Assembly (NCBI RefSeq): GCF_012927045.1
Contig: NZ_JABBFW010000006.1
Coordinates: 252,229 to 316,228 of the forward strand
Length of the DNA: 64,000 nt
Source: Azohydromonas caseinilytica
Lineage (GTDB): Bacteria; Pseudomonadota; Gammaproteobacteria; Burkholderiales; Burkholderiaceae_C
Reading direction: 5' to 3'
In this document: piece by piece, positions 1 to 11,457 of the stretch
Numbering within the stretch: the first letter of the stretch is position 1
Layout: each line of letters starts with the position of its first letter
Made by a program: the position numbers and the translations under genes
The notes under the pieces: generated by a model
Databases searched by the model: none
Seen by the model: the letters and a program-made list of their open reading frames with translations, nothing else
What the model was told of the DNA's origin: nothing

Positions 1-254
1 GTGGTGTCGGCGGCCAGCACGGGCACGTCGGGCAGGTTCAGGCGCCGGCGGCGCGCGCAGGCGGCATCGAGCTTGGCGCGGGTGACGCGCTGCACGTAGG
101 CGTCGGGCGACTCCTGCGGCAGCACCGCCTCCAGCGCCTCGGCATCCTCATGCGCCTCGGGCAGCAGCAGGTCGTGCGCCACGCCGATCTGCTGCAGCAA
201 CTGGCGCCGGCGCGGGCTCTGGGAGGCGAGGAGGATGTGGTCGTGACCGGTCAT
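1..254 (-). CDS. maf: Maf-like nucleotide pyrophosphatase, 5' part only
   Basis: N-terminal part of a Maf/YhdE family protein; the gene runs off the window at base 1. Family members hydrolyse non-canonical or modified nucleoside triphosphates in the cytoplasm and were first named for effects on septum formation. Visible are the family hallmark [11 protein letters not shown] at residues 10-20, which forms the phosphate-binding start of the fold, and the second motif LAADT at the truncated end. The ATG at 252-254 gives the expected short N-terminus. It is the last gene of the minus-strand run yebC-purD-hemF-nadD-rsfS-rlmH-maf, separated from rlmH by 117 bp that hold a palindromic repeat. Which Maf subfamily it belongs to cannot be decided from this fragment. 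Confidence 0.88.
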   Translation of the reverse strand, partial: MTGHDHILLASQSPRRRQLLQQIGVAHDLLLPEAHEDAEALEAVLPQESPDAYVQRVTRAKLDAACARRRRLNLPDVPVLAADT

Positions 255-266
255 GTCATTCGCGCC

Positions 267-340
267 CGTTCGCCCTGGGCTTGTCGAAGGGCCCGCAGGC
301 TTGCAATACGGCAGGGCTCCGACAGGCTCGGACCGAACGG
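267..340. repeat. Dispersed palindromic element between maf and rlmH
   Basis: The 117-bp gap between rlmH and maf carries an imperfect inverted repeat. One arm reads CGTTCGCCCTGGGCTTGTCG and the other ends in GGCTCGGACCGAACGG. The outer CGTTCG/CGAACG arms match those of the repeat units near 35.8 kb and 56.8 kb, but the core (GGCTTGTCGAAGG) differs. Elements of this kind are common between genes of Comamonadaceae and behave like REP elements. Here it may shape transcript ends within the operon. Confidence 0.6.
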
Positions 341-371
341 GAATCTTCGGTTTGGAAAGGGAGCGCCCGGC

Positions 372-842
372 TCACTCCCGGTGATACGGATGGTTCACCG
401 TCAGCGACCAGGCGCGGTACAGCCCCTCGGCAAGCAGGATGCGCACGAAGGCGTGCGGCAGCGTCAGCTCGGACAGGCGCATGGTCTCGTCGGCAGTGGC
501 CTTGAGCCCGGGATCGAGCCCGTCCGGGCCGCCGATGAGGAAGGCCACGTCGCGGCCGTCGCCCATCCAGAAGCGCAGCCGCTCGGCCAGCGCCACGGTG
601 GTGAGCCGCGTGCCGCGCTCGTCCAGCACCACGCGCCGCGCGCCCTTGGGAATGGCGGCCTCGATGCGCTGCGCCTCGGCCGCCATCAGCGCCGCGGGCG
701 GCTTGCCCGTGGTGCGCGGCTCGGCCTTGAGCGCCTTGAGCTCCAGCCGCAGTTCGGGCGGGAAGCGCTTGGCGAAGTCCTCGTAGGCCGCCTCGGCCCA
801 GGCCGGCTGGCGCTGGCCGATGGCGGCGATCAACAAGCGCAC
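372..842 (-). CDS. rlmH: 23S rRNA (pseudouridine1915-N3)-methyltransferase RlmH
   Basis: SPOUT-class methyltransferase that N3-methylates pseudouridine 1915 of 23S rRNA on the assembled ribosome, using S-adenosylmethionine. The 156-residue length is the family length. The SAM-binding knot motif [11 protein letters not shown] sits at residues 101-111, and the C-terminus carries the conserved HPYHRE tail that reaches the target base. Translation starts at a GTG (840-842); no in-frame ATG fits better. It lies directly downstream of rsfS (10 bp gap), the classic rsfS-rlmH pairing of two ribosome-acting proteins, so co-transcription is likely. Confidence 0.96.
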   Translation of the reverse strand: MRLLIAAIGQRQPAWAEAAYEDFAKRFPPELRLELKALKAEPRTTGKPPAALMAAEAQRIEAAIPKGARRVVLDERGTRLTTVALAERLRFWMGDGRDVAFLIGGPDGLDPGLKATADETMRLSELTLPHAFVRILLAEGLYRAWSLTVNHPYHRE

Positions 843-852
843 GGGCTACGGT

Positions 853-1674
853 TCAGGCGCGGGCGGCCTTGCGGGCCGGCGCCCTCTTGGCAGCAGGCGC
901 CTTCTTGGCAGCCACCGCCGTCTTGGCCCCGGCCTTCTTGGCGGGCGCCTTCTTCGCCGCCGCCTTCTTGGCCGGGGCGTTCACCACCACGCGCTGGTCG
1001 GGCACGGCCTTGGCGACAGGCGTCTTGCGTGCCGCGGTCTTGGTGCCCACGGTGCGCGTGACGGCCTTCTTCGCTGCCGCCTTCTTGGCCGGCGCGGCCG
1101 CCTGGGTGGCGGGCGCGGCCCTCTTGGCGGCCGGGGCCTTCTTCGCGGCGGCGGTGGTCTTCTTGGCGGCAGCCTTCTTGGCCGGCGCCTTGGTGCCCAC
1201 GGTCTTCTTCACCGCGCCCAGCGCCGCCTTGCCGGCGGGGGTGCGCGCGGTGCGCGAGGCGTGGGCGGTTTCCTCCACATCCTCGACATCGTCGTCCGAG
1301 GCCGAGGCCTTGGGCAGCGACTTGGCCGCACCGCCGAGCTTGAGCTTCACGGGCTTCTCGCCCCAGATCTCCTCGAGGTGGTAGTAGTCGCGGATGGCGG
1401 GCTGCATGATGTGGGCCACGGCGGCGCCGCAGTCCACGATGATCCATTCGCCGTTGTCCTCGCCCTCGGTGCGCATCACCTGCAGGCCGCGCGCCTTGAC
1501 GGTGTCACGCACGCTGGAAGCCAGCGCCTTGGTCTGACGGTTGCTGGTGCCCGAGGCGATGATCACGCGCTCGAAGAGCGGTGAGAGGTGCTCGGTGTTG
1601 AAGACCACGATGTTCACGGCCTTCACGTCTTCGAGGCCATCGACGATGGCGCGTTGCAGCTTGCGGATGTCCAT
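853..1674 (-). CDS. rsfS: Ribosome silencing factor RsfS with histone-H1-like tail
   Basis: Residues 1 to about 112 are a complete RsfS/Iojap domain (VVFNTEHLSPLFERVIIASGTSNRQ, GEWIIVDCG, RDYYHLEEIWG). RsfS binds ribosomal protein L14 and blocks subunit joining when nutrients are short. The usual protein is 105-130 residues; this one is 273. The extra 160 residues are almost only Lys, Ala, Pro, Thr, Arg and Val in PAKKA-type repeats, like the C-terminal domains of bacterial histone-H1-like proteins. The domain and tail are in one frame with no stop or shift. The ATG abuts the nadD stop with no gap, so translation is probably coupled. The tail is predicted to be disordered, highly basic and able to bind RNA or DNA; that role is inference. 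Confidence 0.95.
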   Translation of the reverse strand: MDIRKLQRAIVDGLEDVKAVNIVVFNTEHLSPLFERVIIASGTSNRQTKALASSVRDTVKARGLQVMRTEGEDNGEWIIVDCGAAVAHIMQPAIRDYYHLEEIWGEKPVKLKLGGAAKSLPKASASDDDVEDVEETAHASRTARTPAGKAALGAVKKTVGTKAPAKKAAAKKTTAAAKKAPAAKRAAPATQAAAPAKKAAAKKAVTRTVGTKTAARKTPVAKAVPDQRVVVNAPAKKAAAKKAPAKKAGAKTAVAAKKAPAAKRAPARKAARA

Positions 1675-2283
1675 TCAGCTCCCGGTGTCCACCCGGTACA
1701 GGGCGTTCAGGTCAATATAGGCCGCGACCGCGGGGCCCACCAGCGAGGAAAGGTCCTCGCCGCGGGCCGCGCGGGCGCGGATGTCGGTTGACGCCACCGC
1801 CATGGGCGGCAGCGCCAGCGTTTCGATGCGATGCGGCACGGCGGCCACTTCGGGCGGGGCCCGCGGGGCGTCGCCGGCGCGGCCGGCCACGGCCAGCGTC
1901 ACCAGCTTCAGCATGTCCCGCCAGTCCCGCCAGGTGTGCAGCCGCGCGTACTGGTCCTGCCCGACCACGAAAAACAGTTGGGCCCCGGGCAATTCCGAGG
2001 CCAGCTCACGCAGGGTGTCGATGCTGTAGCTGGGCCCGCTGCGGTGCAGCTCGCGCTCGTCGATGACGAAACCGGGCTCGCCCTGCAGCAGCAGCTTGAG
2101 CATGGCCACGCGGTGCGCCGCGGCACTGGGCGCCCGGCCCTGCGCCAGCTTTTGCCAGGGCTGCCCGGCGGGCAGCCAGCGCAGCTCGTCCAGCCGCAGC
2201 TCCTCGCGTGCCTGGCGGGCCAGCGCCAGGTGCGCCAGGTGTGGCGGGTCGAAGGTCCCGCCCAGCAGGCCGATGCGTCTCAC
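1675..2283 (-). CDS. nadD: Nicotinate-mononucleotide adenylyltransferase NadD
   Basis: Adenylates nicotinate mononucleotide to deamido-NAD in NAD biosynthesis. The nucleotidyltransferase signature [11 protein letters not shown] is at residues 8-18 and the second motif [12 protein letters not shown] is near the C-terminus. I chose the GTG at 2281-2283 because it places the [11 protein letters not shown] motif at residue 5 onward, as in the family, and overlaps the hemF stop in a GTGA arrangement. The open frame continues upstream inside hemF but has no family similarity there. The protein is 202 residues, normal length. Position inside the rsfS-rlmH operon is typical. Confidence 0.95.
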   Translation of the reverse strand: MRRIGLLGGTFDPPHLAHLALARQAREELRLDELRWLPAGQPWQKLAQGRAPSAAAHRVAMLKLLLQGEPGFVIDERELHRSGPSYSIDTLRELASELPGAQLFFVVGQDQYARLHTWRDWRDMLKLVTLAVAGRAGDAPRAPPEVAAVPHRIETLALPPMAVASTDIRARAARGEDLSSLVGPAVAAYIDLNALYRVDTGS

Positions 2284-3224
2284 TCGCTGAGCCAGTCGCG
2301 CGGGCGCAGGAAGTCGCTGTAGAGCCGCGCCTCCGCGCTGCCGGGTTGCGGATGCCAGTCGTAGCGCCACTTCACCAGCGGCGGCATCGACATCAGGATG
2401 CTCTCGGTGCGTCCGCCCGATTGCAGCCCGAAGAGCGTGCCACGGTCGAACACGAGGTTGAACTCGACGTAGCGCCCGCGGCGGTAGGCTTGGAAGTCGC
2501 GCTCGCGCTCGCCATAGGGCAGATCGCGGCGGCGCTCGACGATGGGCAGGTACGCGGGCAGGAAGGCCTCGCCCGCCGACTTCACCATCTCGAAGCTGCC
2601 TTGCGGCCCCAGCTCGCAGAAGTCGTCGAAGAAGATGCCGCCCACGCCGCGCGGCTCGTTGCGGTGCTTCAAAAAGAAGTACTCGTCGCACCAGGCCTTG
2701 AAGCGCGGATGCAGCGTGTCGCCGAAAGGCGCCAGCGCGTCGTGGCAGCTGCGGTGGAAGTGGCGCGCGTCTTCTTCAAAGCCGTAGTAGGGCGTGAGGT
2801 CCATGCCACCGCCGAACCACAGCACCGGCGCACCGCCGTCCTGCGGTTGCGCGGCGAACATGCGCACGTTCATGTGCACCGTGGGCACCAGCGGGTTGCG
2901 CGGATGCAGCACCAGCGACACGCCCATGGCCTCGAAGGCCGCGCCGGTCAGCTCGGGCCGGTGCTGCGTGGCCGAGGGCGGCAGCGTGCGGCCCTTCACG
3001 TGCGAGAAGTTGCAGCCGCCGCGCTCCAGCAGGTTGCCCTCCTCCACCAGCCGCGACAGGCCGTCGCCTTCGAGGCGGCCACCGGGCTCGCGCGTCCAGC
3101 CGTCGCTGCGGAAGGGCACGCCGTCGGCGGCTTCCAGCGCCGAGACGATGCGCTGCTGCAGGTCGAGCAGCCAGGCGCGCACGACGCTGGTGTCCAGCCC
3201 GTCGGCGATGCTGATGGCGGCCAT
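2280..3224 (-). CDS. hemF: Aerobic coproporphyrinogen III oxidase HemF
   Basis: Oxygen-dependent decarboxylation of coproporphyrinogen III to protoporphyrinogen IX, a late heme step in the cytosol. Recognised from [28 protein letters not shown], the signature [40 protein letters not shown] and [19 protein letters not shown]. The ATG at 3222-3224 begins 4 bp after the purD stop. An upstream in-frame start at 3248 would overlap purD and is less likely. With the start chosen the protein is 314 residues, close to the usual 300-310. Confidence 0.96.
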   Translation of the reverse strand: MAAISIADGLDTSVVRAWLLDLQQRIVSALEAADGVPFRSDGWTREPGGRLEGDGLSRLVEEGNLLERGGCNFSHVKGRTLPPSATQHRPELTGAAFEAMGVSLVLHPRNPLVPTVHMNVRMFAAQPQDGGAPVLWFGGGMDLTPYYGFEEDARHFHRSCHDALAPFGDTLHPRFKAWCDEYFFLKHRNEPRGVGGIFFDDFCELGPQGSFEMVKSAGEAFLPAYLPIVERRRDLPYGERERDFQAYRRGRYVEFNLVFDRGTLFGLQSGGRTESILMSMPPLVKWRYDWHPQPGSAEARLYSDFLRPRDWLSE

Positions 3225-3228
3225 GGCG

Positions 3229-4512
3229 TCAGCGCGGCTTGATGGCACGGTGGCCGATGTCCTTGCGAAACTGCGCGCCGTCGAACTGCACGCTCGCGAG
3301 CACGTCGTAGGCGCGCTGCTGCGCCTGCTTGGCCGACTCGCCCAGCGCCGTCACGCACAGCACGCGGCCGCCGCTGGTGACCACGCCCTGTTCGCCCAGC
3401 GTGGTGCCGGCGTGGAAGACCATCGCGTCCTCGGCCGGCGCAGGCAAACCGTGGATGGCGTCGCCCTTGCGCGGGTTCATCGGGTAGCCGGCGGCGGCCA
3501 TCACCACGCCCAGCGCAAAGCGGCGGTCCCATTGCAGCTCGACCTTGTTGAGCGTGCCGTCGGTGGCGTGCAGCAGCACCTCCAGCAGGTCGCTCTTGAG
3601 ACGCATCAGGATCGGCTGCGTCTCGGGGTCGCCCATGCGCGTGTTGAACTCCAGCGTCTTGACGTGGCCTTCGGGGCTGATCATCAGCCCGGCGTACAGG
3701 AAGCCCGTGAAGGGCTTGCCGTCGCGCGCCATGCCGGCGATGGTGGGCAGGATGATTTCGTGCATCGCCCGCGCATGCACGTTGGGCGTGACCACCGGCG
3801 CGGGCGAGTACGCGCCCATGCCGCCGGTGTTGGGGCCCTCGTCGGCATCGAGCAGCCGCTTGTGGTCCTGGCTGGTGGCCAGGGGCAGCACATGGTGGCC
3901 GTCGCACAGCACGATGAAGCTGGCTTCCTCGCCCTGCAGGAACTCCTCGATCACCACGCGCGCGCCGCCGGCGTTGTGCTGCACGCCCAGCTCGTTGCCT
4001 TCGAGCATGAAGTCGATGGCCTGGTGCGCCTCCTCCAGCGTCATGGCCACCACCACGCCCTTGCCTGCGGCCAGGCCGTCGGCCTTGACCACGATCGGCG
4101 CGCCCATGCGGTCCACGTAGGCATGGGCCGCCGCGGCGTCGGTGAAGCTCTCATACGCCGCGGTCGGGATGCCGTGGCGCTTCATGAAGTCCTTGGCGAA
4201 GGCCTTGGAGCTCTCCAGCTGCGCGGCGGCCCGGGTGGGGCCGAAGATGCGCAATTGGCGCTGGCGGAACACGTCCACCACGCCGGCGGCCAGCGGCGCC
4301 TCGGGGCCGACCACGGTCAGCGCAACCTTCTCGGCCTGGGCGAAGTCAGCCAGCTCGTTGACGTCGGTAAGCGGCACGTTGCGCAGGCGCGGGTCGGTGG
4401 CCGTGCCGCCGTTGCCCGGCGCGACGAACACCTGGTTGACGCGCGGCGACTGCGCCAGCTTCCAGGCCAGCGCGTGCTCGCGCCCGCCGCTGCCGATGAC
4501 CAAAACCTTCAT
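3229..4512 (-). CDS. purD: Phosphoribosylamine-glycine ligase PurD (GAR synthetase)
   Basis: ATP-grasp enzyme of purine synthesis that joins phosphoribosylamine and glycine. The N-terminal [19 protein letters not shown], the ATP-grasp core ([23 protein letters not shown]) and the PurD signature [14 protein letters not shown] are all present, and the 427-residue length is standard. The start codon overlaps the yebC stop by 4 bp (ATGA), indicating translational coupling. Confidence 0.97.
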   Translation of the reverse strand: MKVLVIGSGGREHALAWKLAQSPRVNQVFVAPGNGGTATDPRLRNVPLTDVNELADFAQAEKVALTVVGPEAPLAAGVVDVFRQRQLRIFGPTRAAAQLESSKAFAKDFMKRHGIPTAAYESFTDAAAAHAYVDRMGAPIVVKADGLAAGKGVVVAMTLEEAHQAIDFMLEGNELGVQHNAGGARVVIEEFLQGEEASFIVLCDGHHVLPLATSQDHKRLLDADEGPNTGGMGAYSPAPVVTPNVHARAMHEIILPTIAGMARDGKPFTGFLYAGLMISPEGHVKTLEFNTRMGDPETQPILMRLKSDLLEVLLHATDGTLNKVELQWDRRFALGVVMAAAGYPMNPRKGDAIHGLPAPAEDAMVFHAGTTLGEQGVVTSGGRVLCVTALGESAKQAQQRAYDVLASVQFDGAQFRKDIGHRAIKPR

Positions 4513-5240
4513 GCCTGTTCCTCGATCTCGGCGTTGTGATAGACGGCCTGGGTGTCGTCGAGGTCTTCGAGCACGTCCAGCAGCTTCTGCATGCGCTGCG
4601 CGTCCTCGCCGGCGAGCTCGATGGTGTTCTCCGCGCGCATGGTCACTTCCGCGACCTCGGGCTGGAAGCCGGCGCCGGCCAGCGCCTCCTTGACGGTCTC
4701 GAACTCGCCCGGGGCGGTCAGCACCTCGATGGAGCCGTCGTCACCGGTGATCACATCCTCGGCGCCGGCTTCGAGCGCCGCCTCCATCAGCTTGTCCTCG
4801 TCGGTGCCGGGCGCGAACAGCAGCTGGCCGCAGTGCTTGAACTGGAAGGCCACCGAGCCCTCGGTGCCCAGGTTGCCGCCGTACTTGCTGAAGGCGTGGC
4901 GCACCTCGGCCACGGTGCGCACGCGGTTGTCGGTCATGCAGTCCACGATGATCGCGGCGCCGCCGATGCCGTAGCCCTCGTACCGGATCTCCTCGTAGCT
5001 CACGCCTTCGAGGTTGCCGGTGGCCTTGTCGACGTTGCGCTTGATGGTGTCGGCCGGCATGTTGGCGGCCTTGGCCTTGTCGATGGCCAGCCGCAGCCGA
5101 GGGTTGGCGGAGATGTCACCCCCGCCCTGGCGTGCCGCGACCATGATCTCGCGGATCACGCGGGTCCAGACCTTGCCGCGCTTCTCGTCCTGGCGGCCCT
5201 TGCGGTGCTGGATGTTGGCCCATTTGGAATGTCCGGCCAT
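4509..5240 (-). CDS. yebC: YebC/TACO1-family protein
   Basis: A 243-residue member of the YebC/PmpR/TACO1 family, starting with the family signature [23 protein letters not shown] and continuing with the three-domain core ([29 protein letters not shown] helix region, [21 protein letters not shown]). Members have been described as transcriptional regulators and, more recently, as ribosome-associated factors that help translate difficult peptide stretches. It is the first gene of the minus-strand housekeeping operon and is divergent from the HerA-like ATPase across 112 bp, which must hold both promoters. Confidence 0.94.
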   Translation of the reverse strand: MAGHSKWANIQHRKGRQDEKRGKVWTRVIREIMVAARQGGGDISANPRLRLAIDKAKAANMPADTIKRNVDKATGNLEGVSYEEIRYEGYGIGGAAIIVDCMTDNRVRTVAEVRHAFSKYGGNLGTEGSVAFQFKHCGQLLFAPGTDEDKLMEAALEAGAEDVITGDDGSIEVLTAPGEFETVKEALAGAGFQPEVAEVTMRAENTIELAGEDAQRMQKLLDVLEDLDDTQAVYHNAEIEEQA

Positions 5241-5352
5241 CTTTGGCTGCTCCTCGCCGGCCCATGGGGCGTTCGGCTCTTGTGCTTGGTTAGACTGGCC
5301 TCGATTTTACCGGTCGCCCCCGCCACGCCCTTTTTGAAGGAGCCCGCACGCC

Positions 5353-6858
5353 ATGGCTGATCCGATATTGATCGCCCGTCACGGCAAACAGGAAGCCTGC
5401 CTGCTGCCCGCGCTGGCCAACCGCCACGGCCTGGTCACCGGGGCCACCGGTACCGGCAAGACCGTCACGCTGCAGCGCCTGGCCGAGGGCTTCAGCGGCA
5501 TCGGCGTGCCGGTGTTCATGGCGGATGTGAAGGGCGATCTCACCGGCATCAGCCAGCCCGGGCAGCTCCCGCCCAAGCTGGCCGCCACGTTGGCGGACCG
5601 CGGCATGGAGCCGCTGCAACCCGTGGCCTGCCCGGTGACGCTGTGGGACGTGTTCGGCAACCAGGGCCATCCGGTGCGCGCCACCGTGAGCGACATGGGC
5701 CCGCTGCTGCTGGCGCGCATGCTCGACCTCAACGAGACCCAGACCGGCGTGCTCAACCTCGTGTTCCGCATCGCCGACGACGCCGGGCTGCTGCTGCTCG
5801 ACCTCAAGGACCTGCGCGCCATGCTGCAGCACGTGGGCGAGAACGCGCGGGAGTACACCACCAGCCACGGCACCATGAGCGCCGCCAGCATCGGCGCCAT
5901 CCAGCGCTCGCTGCTGCAGATCGAGCAGCAAGGCGGCGACAAGTTCTTCGGCGAGCCCATGCTCGACATCGCCGACCTCATGCAGACGGTCGACGGCCGC
6001 GGCGTGGTCAACATCCTGGCCGCCGACAAGCTGCTGCAGGCGCCGCGCCTGTACGCCACCTTCCTGCTGTGGATGCTGTCCGAGCTGTTCGAGACGCTGC
6101 CCGAGGTGGGCGACCTGGACAAGCCCAAGCTGGTCTTCTTCTTCGACGAGGCGCACCTGCTGTTCAAGGACGCGCCGGCGGTGCTGGTCGAGCGCATCGA
6201 GCTGGTGGTGCGGCTGGTGCGCAGCAAGGGCGTTGGCGTGTATTTCGTCACGCAAAACCCGGCCGACCTGCCCGACAGTGTGCTGGCGCAACTGGGCAAC
6301 CGCGTGCAGCACGCGCTGCGCACCTTCACGCCGCGCGACCAGAAGGCCGTGCGCGCGGCGGCGCAGACCATGCGGCCGAATCCGGCGCTGGACCTGGAGG
6401 CCGCCATCACCGAGCTGGCCGTGGGCGAGGCCCTGGTGAGCCTGCTCGACGAGCATGGCCGCCCCGGCATCACGCAGCGCGTGTTCGTGCAGCCGCCGGG
6501 CAGCCGCCTCGGGCCGGTCACGCCCGAACAGCGGCGCGCGCTGCTGGAAGGCTCGCTGGTGGCCGGCGTGTATGAAAAGGCGGTGGACCGCGAGTCGGCC
6601 TACGAGCAGTTGCGTGCCCGCGTGCCGGGTGCCGCAGCCGGGTCGTCGCCGGCGTCCGCCCCGGCCGGTGAAGGCGGACTGCTGGACGGCCTGAAGGACA
6701 TGCTCTTCGGCAGCACCGGCCCGCGTGGCGGGCGGCGCGAAGGACTGGCCGAGGCCGCCGCGCGCAGCGCCATGCGCAGCGTGGGCTCGGCCGTGGGCCG
6801 CGAGATCGTGCGCGGCGTGCTGGGCTCGCTGCTGGGGGGCACGCGCCGGCGGCGCTGA
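5353..6858 (+). CDS. HerA-like ATPase, DUF853 / YjgR family
   Basis: A 501-residue FtsK/HerA-superfamily ATPase of the YjgR (DUF853) family. The Walker A motif GATGTGKT sits at residues 32-39, and the Walker [18 protein letters not shown] is near residue 260, followed by a sensor-like TQNP and an arginine-rich segment. The N-terminal [27 protein letters not shown] is family-typical. The C-terminal 90 residues are Gly/Ala/Arg-rich and end in basic RRRR. Cytosolic; the cellular role of YjgR proteins is not established, though the fold suggests a hexameric DNA or protein pump. It is a single-gene unit converging on the Pro/Tyr-rich protein. Confidence 0.9.
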   Translation: MADPILIARHGKQEACLLPALANRHGLVTGATGTGKTVTLQRLAEGFSGIGVPVFMADVKGDLTGISQPGQLPPKLAATLADRGMEPLQPVACPVTLWDVFGNQGHPVRATVSDMGPLLLARMLDLNETQTGVLNLVFRIADDAGLLLLDLKDLRAMLQHVGENAREYTTSHGTMSAASIGAIQRSLLQIEQQGGDKFFGEPMLDIADLMQTVDGRGVVNILAADKLLQAPRLYATFLLWMLSELFETLPEVGDLDKPKLVFFFDEAHLLFKDAPAVLVERIELVVRLVRSKGVGVYFVTQNPADLPDSVLAQLGNRVQHALRTFTPRDQKAVRAAAQTMRPNPALDLEAAITELAVGEALVSLLDEHGRPGITQRVFVQPPGSRLGPVTPEQRRALLEGSLVAGVYEKAVDRESAYEQLRARVPGAAAGSSPASAPAGEGGLLDGLKDMLFGSTGPRGGRREGLAEAAARSAMRSVGSAVGREIVRGVLGSLLGGTRRRR

Positions 6859-6909
6859 GCGTCACGTCATGAGCGGCGACGGCGCGGCCAGCGGGCCGAG
6901 CTTCGGGGT

Positions 6910-7347
6910 TCAGCGTTGCCAGTGACCGTGATGGCCACGCCAGCCGTGCGGCTGCCGGTACACCGGCGTCGGCACGTAGACCACCGGAGGCGCCGTCAGG
7001 TAGCGCGGTGCCGCGGGCACATACACCGGCGGAGGCGGTGCGTACACGGGCGGCGGCGCATAGTAAATGGGCGGCGGCGCCACGTAGGCCGGCGGACGCG
7101 GCACGTACAGCGGCGGCGGCGAGACATAGACCGGCGGCGGCGGCACGTAGACCACGCCGGGCGGTGAAACGTAGACCGGCGCCGGGCGCAACGGCGAGCT
7201 GGAGATCACAGTGCCGACCGACACGCCCGGCTGAACCGGGGCGTTGATGCCCACCGACCACTGCACATCGCCCGCACGGGCCGGCATCGCCAGCAGGCCC
7301 GCCAGGGAAAGCACGGCGGAGGAAAGTAGAAGGTGGGAGCGCTTCAT
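6910..7347 (-). CDS. Secreted Pro/Tyr/Val-repeat protein
   Basis: A 145-residue protein with a clear Sec signal peptide (MKRSHLLLSSAVLSLAGLLAMPARA, cleavage about residue 25). A short region GDVQWSVGINAPVQPGVSVGTVISSSP follows, then about 90 residues of tandem PPPVYV-, PPPLYV- and PPPIYY-type repeats, and a basic His/Arg/Trp end (HGWRGHHGHWQR). Repeats of this kind occur in small envelope proteins of Burkholderiales and give an extended polyproline rod. I do not recognise an enzymatic domain. It is monocistronic and converges on the ATPase gene. Periplasmic or surface location is inferred from the signal peptide. Confidence 0.8.
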   Translation of the reverse strand: MKRSHLLLSSAVLSLAGLLAMPARAGDVQWSVGINAPVQPGVSVGTVISSSPLRPAPVYVSPPGVVYVPPPPVYVSPPPLYVPRPPAYVAPPPIYYAPPPVYAPPPPVYVPAAPRYLTAPPVVYVPTPVYRQPHGWRGHHGHWQR

Positions 7348-7510
7348 GGTGGCGTCCTTCGAAGAGGTTCTTTCTCAACGCACGGCGCGGCGCCCCGGTG
7401 GACGGCCCAGTTGTGTCGGGCTGCAAGCACACCCCCCGATACCCCCTCTATAGAATCCCGCAGACCGTGCATTGCGCCGGCCCGCGGCCGGCCCACTTCC
7501 TCACCTCCCC

Positions 7511-9316
<1,806 letters not shown>

Positions 9317-9463
9317 GGCGCCACCCGGGCCGGGATGGCGGCTGAATTGCACGTCCCCTTCCCTGCCCGCCGGTGTGATGCCGCAGGGGCCGCTGCACAG
9401 CGGCGACAATCGGTGCTCTGGCGGGCCCGGGTCCGCCGCCCATTACTTGCAGGAGACCGCCGC

Positions 9464-9712
9464 ATGGCCAAACCCAACTACGCCTTCGAAAAACGTCAGC
9501 GCGATCTCGCCAAGAAGAAAAAGAAGGAAGAAAAGATGGAGGAGCGCAAGGCGCGCAAGGCCGCCGGCGGCCTGACTGAAGGCGGCGAGGGCGCCGCGGT
9601 CGCGCCTGAAGGCGACGTGACCGACCCCGGCGACGGCAGCGCCGGCGTCTCCGAGATCCAGCGCGACGACCCCACCGGCAACGGCGCCCCGGCCGCCGAC
9701 GCCGCACGCTGA
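9464..9712 (+). CDS. Small highly charged conserved-type protein
   Basis: An 82-residue protein starting MAKPNYAFEKRQRDLAKKKKKEEKMEERKARK, then a Gly/Ala/Glu/Asp-rich tail. The ATG at 9464 follows an AGGAG-type ribosome site (9451-9455). The Lys/Glu-rich N-terminal helix should be a single charged helix and the tail disordered. I recall similar short MAKPNYxFxKRQ proteins of unknown function in beta- and gamma-proteobacteria, but assign no activity. It sits between glnS and the YchJ-family gene. Confidence 0.75.
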   Translation: MAKPNYAFEKRQRDLAKKKKKEEKMEERKARKAAGGLTEGGEGAAVAPEGDVTDPGDGSAGVSEIQRDDPTGNGAPAADAAR

Positions 9713-9776
9713 ACGGTCCCGCGCCGCGCCGGGCGCCGCCTGCGGCGGACACCGGTGTCGGCGCGTTTTCTCCCCG

Positions 9777-10172
9777 ATGACGATGCCCCCTTCCGCGCCC
9801 TGCCCCTGCGGCAGCGGCACCGCCTACGGTGGCTGCTGCGCGCGCTGGCACGACGGCCCGCAGCGGCTGCAGGCGCCCGACGCCCAGGTGCTCATGCGCT
9901 CGCGCTACAGCGCCTTCGTGCTGGGCCTGCGCGAGTACCTGCTCGACACCTGGCACCCCGGCACCCGCCCGGCCACGCTGGAGCCCAACGAGCCCGGCCT
10001 GCGCTGGCTGGGCCTGCAGGTGAAGCGCCACGAGGTGCTGGACCCGGACCATGCCCGCGTCGAGTTCGTGGCGCGCAGCAAGCTCGGCGGCCGCGCGCAC
10101 CGGCTGCATGAGCTCAGCCGCTTCGTGCGCGAGGACGGCCGCTGGCTCTACGTGGACGGCGACCTGCTTTGA
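9777..10172 (+). CDS. YchJ-family (UPF0225) SEC-C metal-binding protein
   Basis: A 131-residue protein with the N-terminal zinc-binding motif CPCGSGTAYGGCCARWH at about residues 9-25 and the following RSRYSAFVLGLREYLLDTWHP, which together define the YchJ family. The C-terminal half is an NTF2-like alpha/beta fold (VEFVARSKLGGRAHRLHELSRFVREDGRWLYVDGD). The function is unknown; SEC-C zinc fingers generally bind proteins. The stop overlaps a TTG start for the downstream pseudouridine synthase, so the two are probably co-translated. Confidence 0.88.
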   Translation: MTMPPSAPCPCGSGTAYGGCCARWHDGPQRLQAPDAQVLMRSRYSAFVLGLREYLLDTWHPGTRPATLEPNEPGLRWLGLQVKRHEVLDPDHARVEFVARSKLGGRAHRLHELSRFVREDGRWLYVDGDLL

Positions 10173-10942
10173 GCCACGCGCCGCCGTCCGACGCCGATAC
10201 GCCCGCTCCGCTGCCGCTGCTGTACCACGACGGGTACCTGGTCATCGTGGACAAGCCCGCCGGGCTGCTGGTGCACCGCACCGCGCTGGACGCGCATGAG
10301 CAGCGCGCCGCGCTGCAACTGGTGCGCGACCAGATCGGTGCCCCGGTCTGGCCGGTGCACCGCCTCGACAAGGGCACCTCGGGCGTGCTGGCCTTCGCCC
10401 TGGATGTGGACACGGCGCGCCGGCTGGGCGCGCAGTTCGAAGCCGGCGTACCGCGCAAGACCTATCTCGCGCTGGTGCGAGGCTGGCCACCAGCGGCGGG
10501 CGAGATCGACCACCCGCTGGCGCGCGATCCCGAGCGCCCTTCGGCCGGCCAGCCGCTGCTGGCCGCGCGCACGCGCTACGAGCGCCTGGCCCGCGTGGAA
10601 TGGCCCTTCGCCACCGATGCGCGCCATTCGACCAGCCGCTACGCGCTGCTGCAGGTCTTTCCCGAGAGCGGGCGGCGCCACCAGATCCGCCGCCATTTGA
10701 AGCACATCGCCCACCCCCTCATCGGCGACGCGACCCACGGCAAGGGCGCGCACAACCGTGCCGTGGCGTCGTGGCTGGGCCTGCAGCGGCTGTGGCTGCA
10801 TGCGCTGGCGCTGGAGCTGACGCATCCCGCCACCGGCCGGCCGTTTTGGCTGCAGGCCTTGCCCGATGCCTCGTGGCGCGCGCTGCTGGCGCAAGGGGCC
10901 TGGGAATGGGACAAGCCGCGGCCGGCGTGGGCGCTGGACTGA
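10169..10942 (+). CDS. truC: RluA-family pseudouridine synthase, TruC-like
   Basis: A 257-residue pseudouridine synthase. The catalytic aspartate is in VHRLDKGTSGV, and the active-site Tyr/Lys-containing segments (KTYLALVRG, TSRYALLQVFPESGRRHQIRRHLKHIAHPLIGDATHG) match TruC, which modifies U65 of tRNA. The start is the TTG at 10169 inside the upstream stop (TTGA overlap), leading to the typical LPLLYHDGYLVIVDKPAGLLVH beginning. Assignment to TruC rather than another RluA subtype rests on the GRRHQIRRHLKHIAHP motif and length. Confidence 0.88.
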   Translation: MSHAPPSDADTPAPLPLLYHDGYLVIVDKPAGLLVHRTALDAHEQRAALQLVRDQIGAPVWPVHRLDKGTSGVLAFALDVDTARRLGAQFEAGVPRKTYLALVRGWPPAAGEIDHPLARDPERPSAGQPLLAARTRYERLARVEWPFATDARHSTSRYALLQVFPESGRRHQIRRHLKHIAHPLIGDATHGKGAHNRAVASWLGLQRLWLHALALELTHPATGRPFWLQALPDASWRALLAQGAWEWDKPRPAWALD

Positions 10943-10957
10943 CGGCGGCGCGTCCCG

Positions 10958-11344
10958 TCACTCCAAGTCCTGGTGCAGGCACAGGATGTTGCCTTCCGGG
11001 TCCTCGAACCACGCGGCCTTCTCGGAGCCCAGCACGCAGACGTGATTCACGGTCTTGAGCCCGGGCAGGTCGTAGTCGGCAAAGCGCACGCCGCGGTCCT
11101 GCAACTCGGCCACGGCCTGCGCGATGTCCTGGACGCGAAAGCTCAGCGCGGTGTGCTCCGCCTTGGTGCCTTCGGGCTTCGGAAACAGCGCCAATGCCGT
11201 ACCGCCGCAGCGATAGACGAACTTGCCATCGGGCCTGAGTCCTTCGGGCCTCAGGCCCAGCTGCTCCTCGTAGAAGCGGCGTGCCCGCTGCAGGTCCTTC
11301 ACCGGCAGCATGCAGGTCACTTCGCTGTGCGTCAGTGCCGTCAT
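10958..11344 (-). CDS. VOC-superfamily (glyoxalase/bleomycin-resistance-like) protein
   Basis: A 128-residue single-module VOC protein: EVTCMLPVKDLQRARRFYEEQLGLRPEG at the N-terminus, a paired beta-alpha-beta module, and ending AWFEDPEGNILCLHQDLE, where the Glu before GN is the usual metal ligand. The substrate cannot be inferred. I use the ATG at 11342-11344; an upstream in-frame start 13 codons earlier adds residues with no similarity. It converges with truC and lies upstream of the tRNA-Ala promoter on the opposite strand. Confidence 0.82.
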   Translation of the reverse strand: MTALTHSEVTCMLPVKDLQRARRFYEEQLGLRPEGLRPDGKFVYRCGGTALALFPKPEGTKAEHTALSFRVQDIAQAVAELQDRGVRFADYDLPGLKTVNHVCVLGSEKAAWFEDPEGNILCLHQDLE

Positions 11345-11457
11345 CGCAATCCCTCGATGCGGCCGCTCAAGGACCGCCGTCAACAGGTATAGGCGCAGCG
11401 CCCACGGGGCGCCAATCGGTCTGCTGGCGGCGAACTGCTAAAAAAATCGATAAGTTC

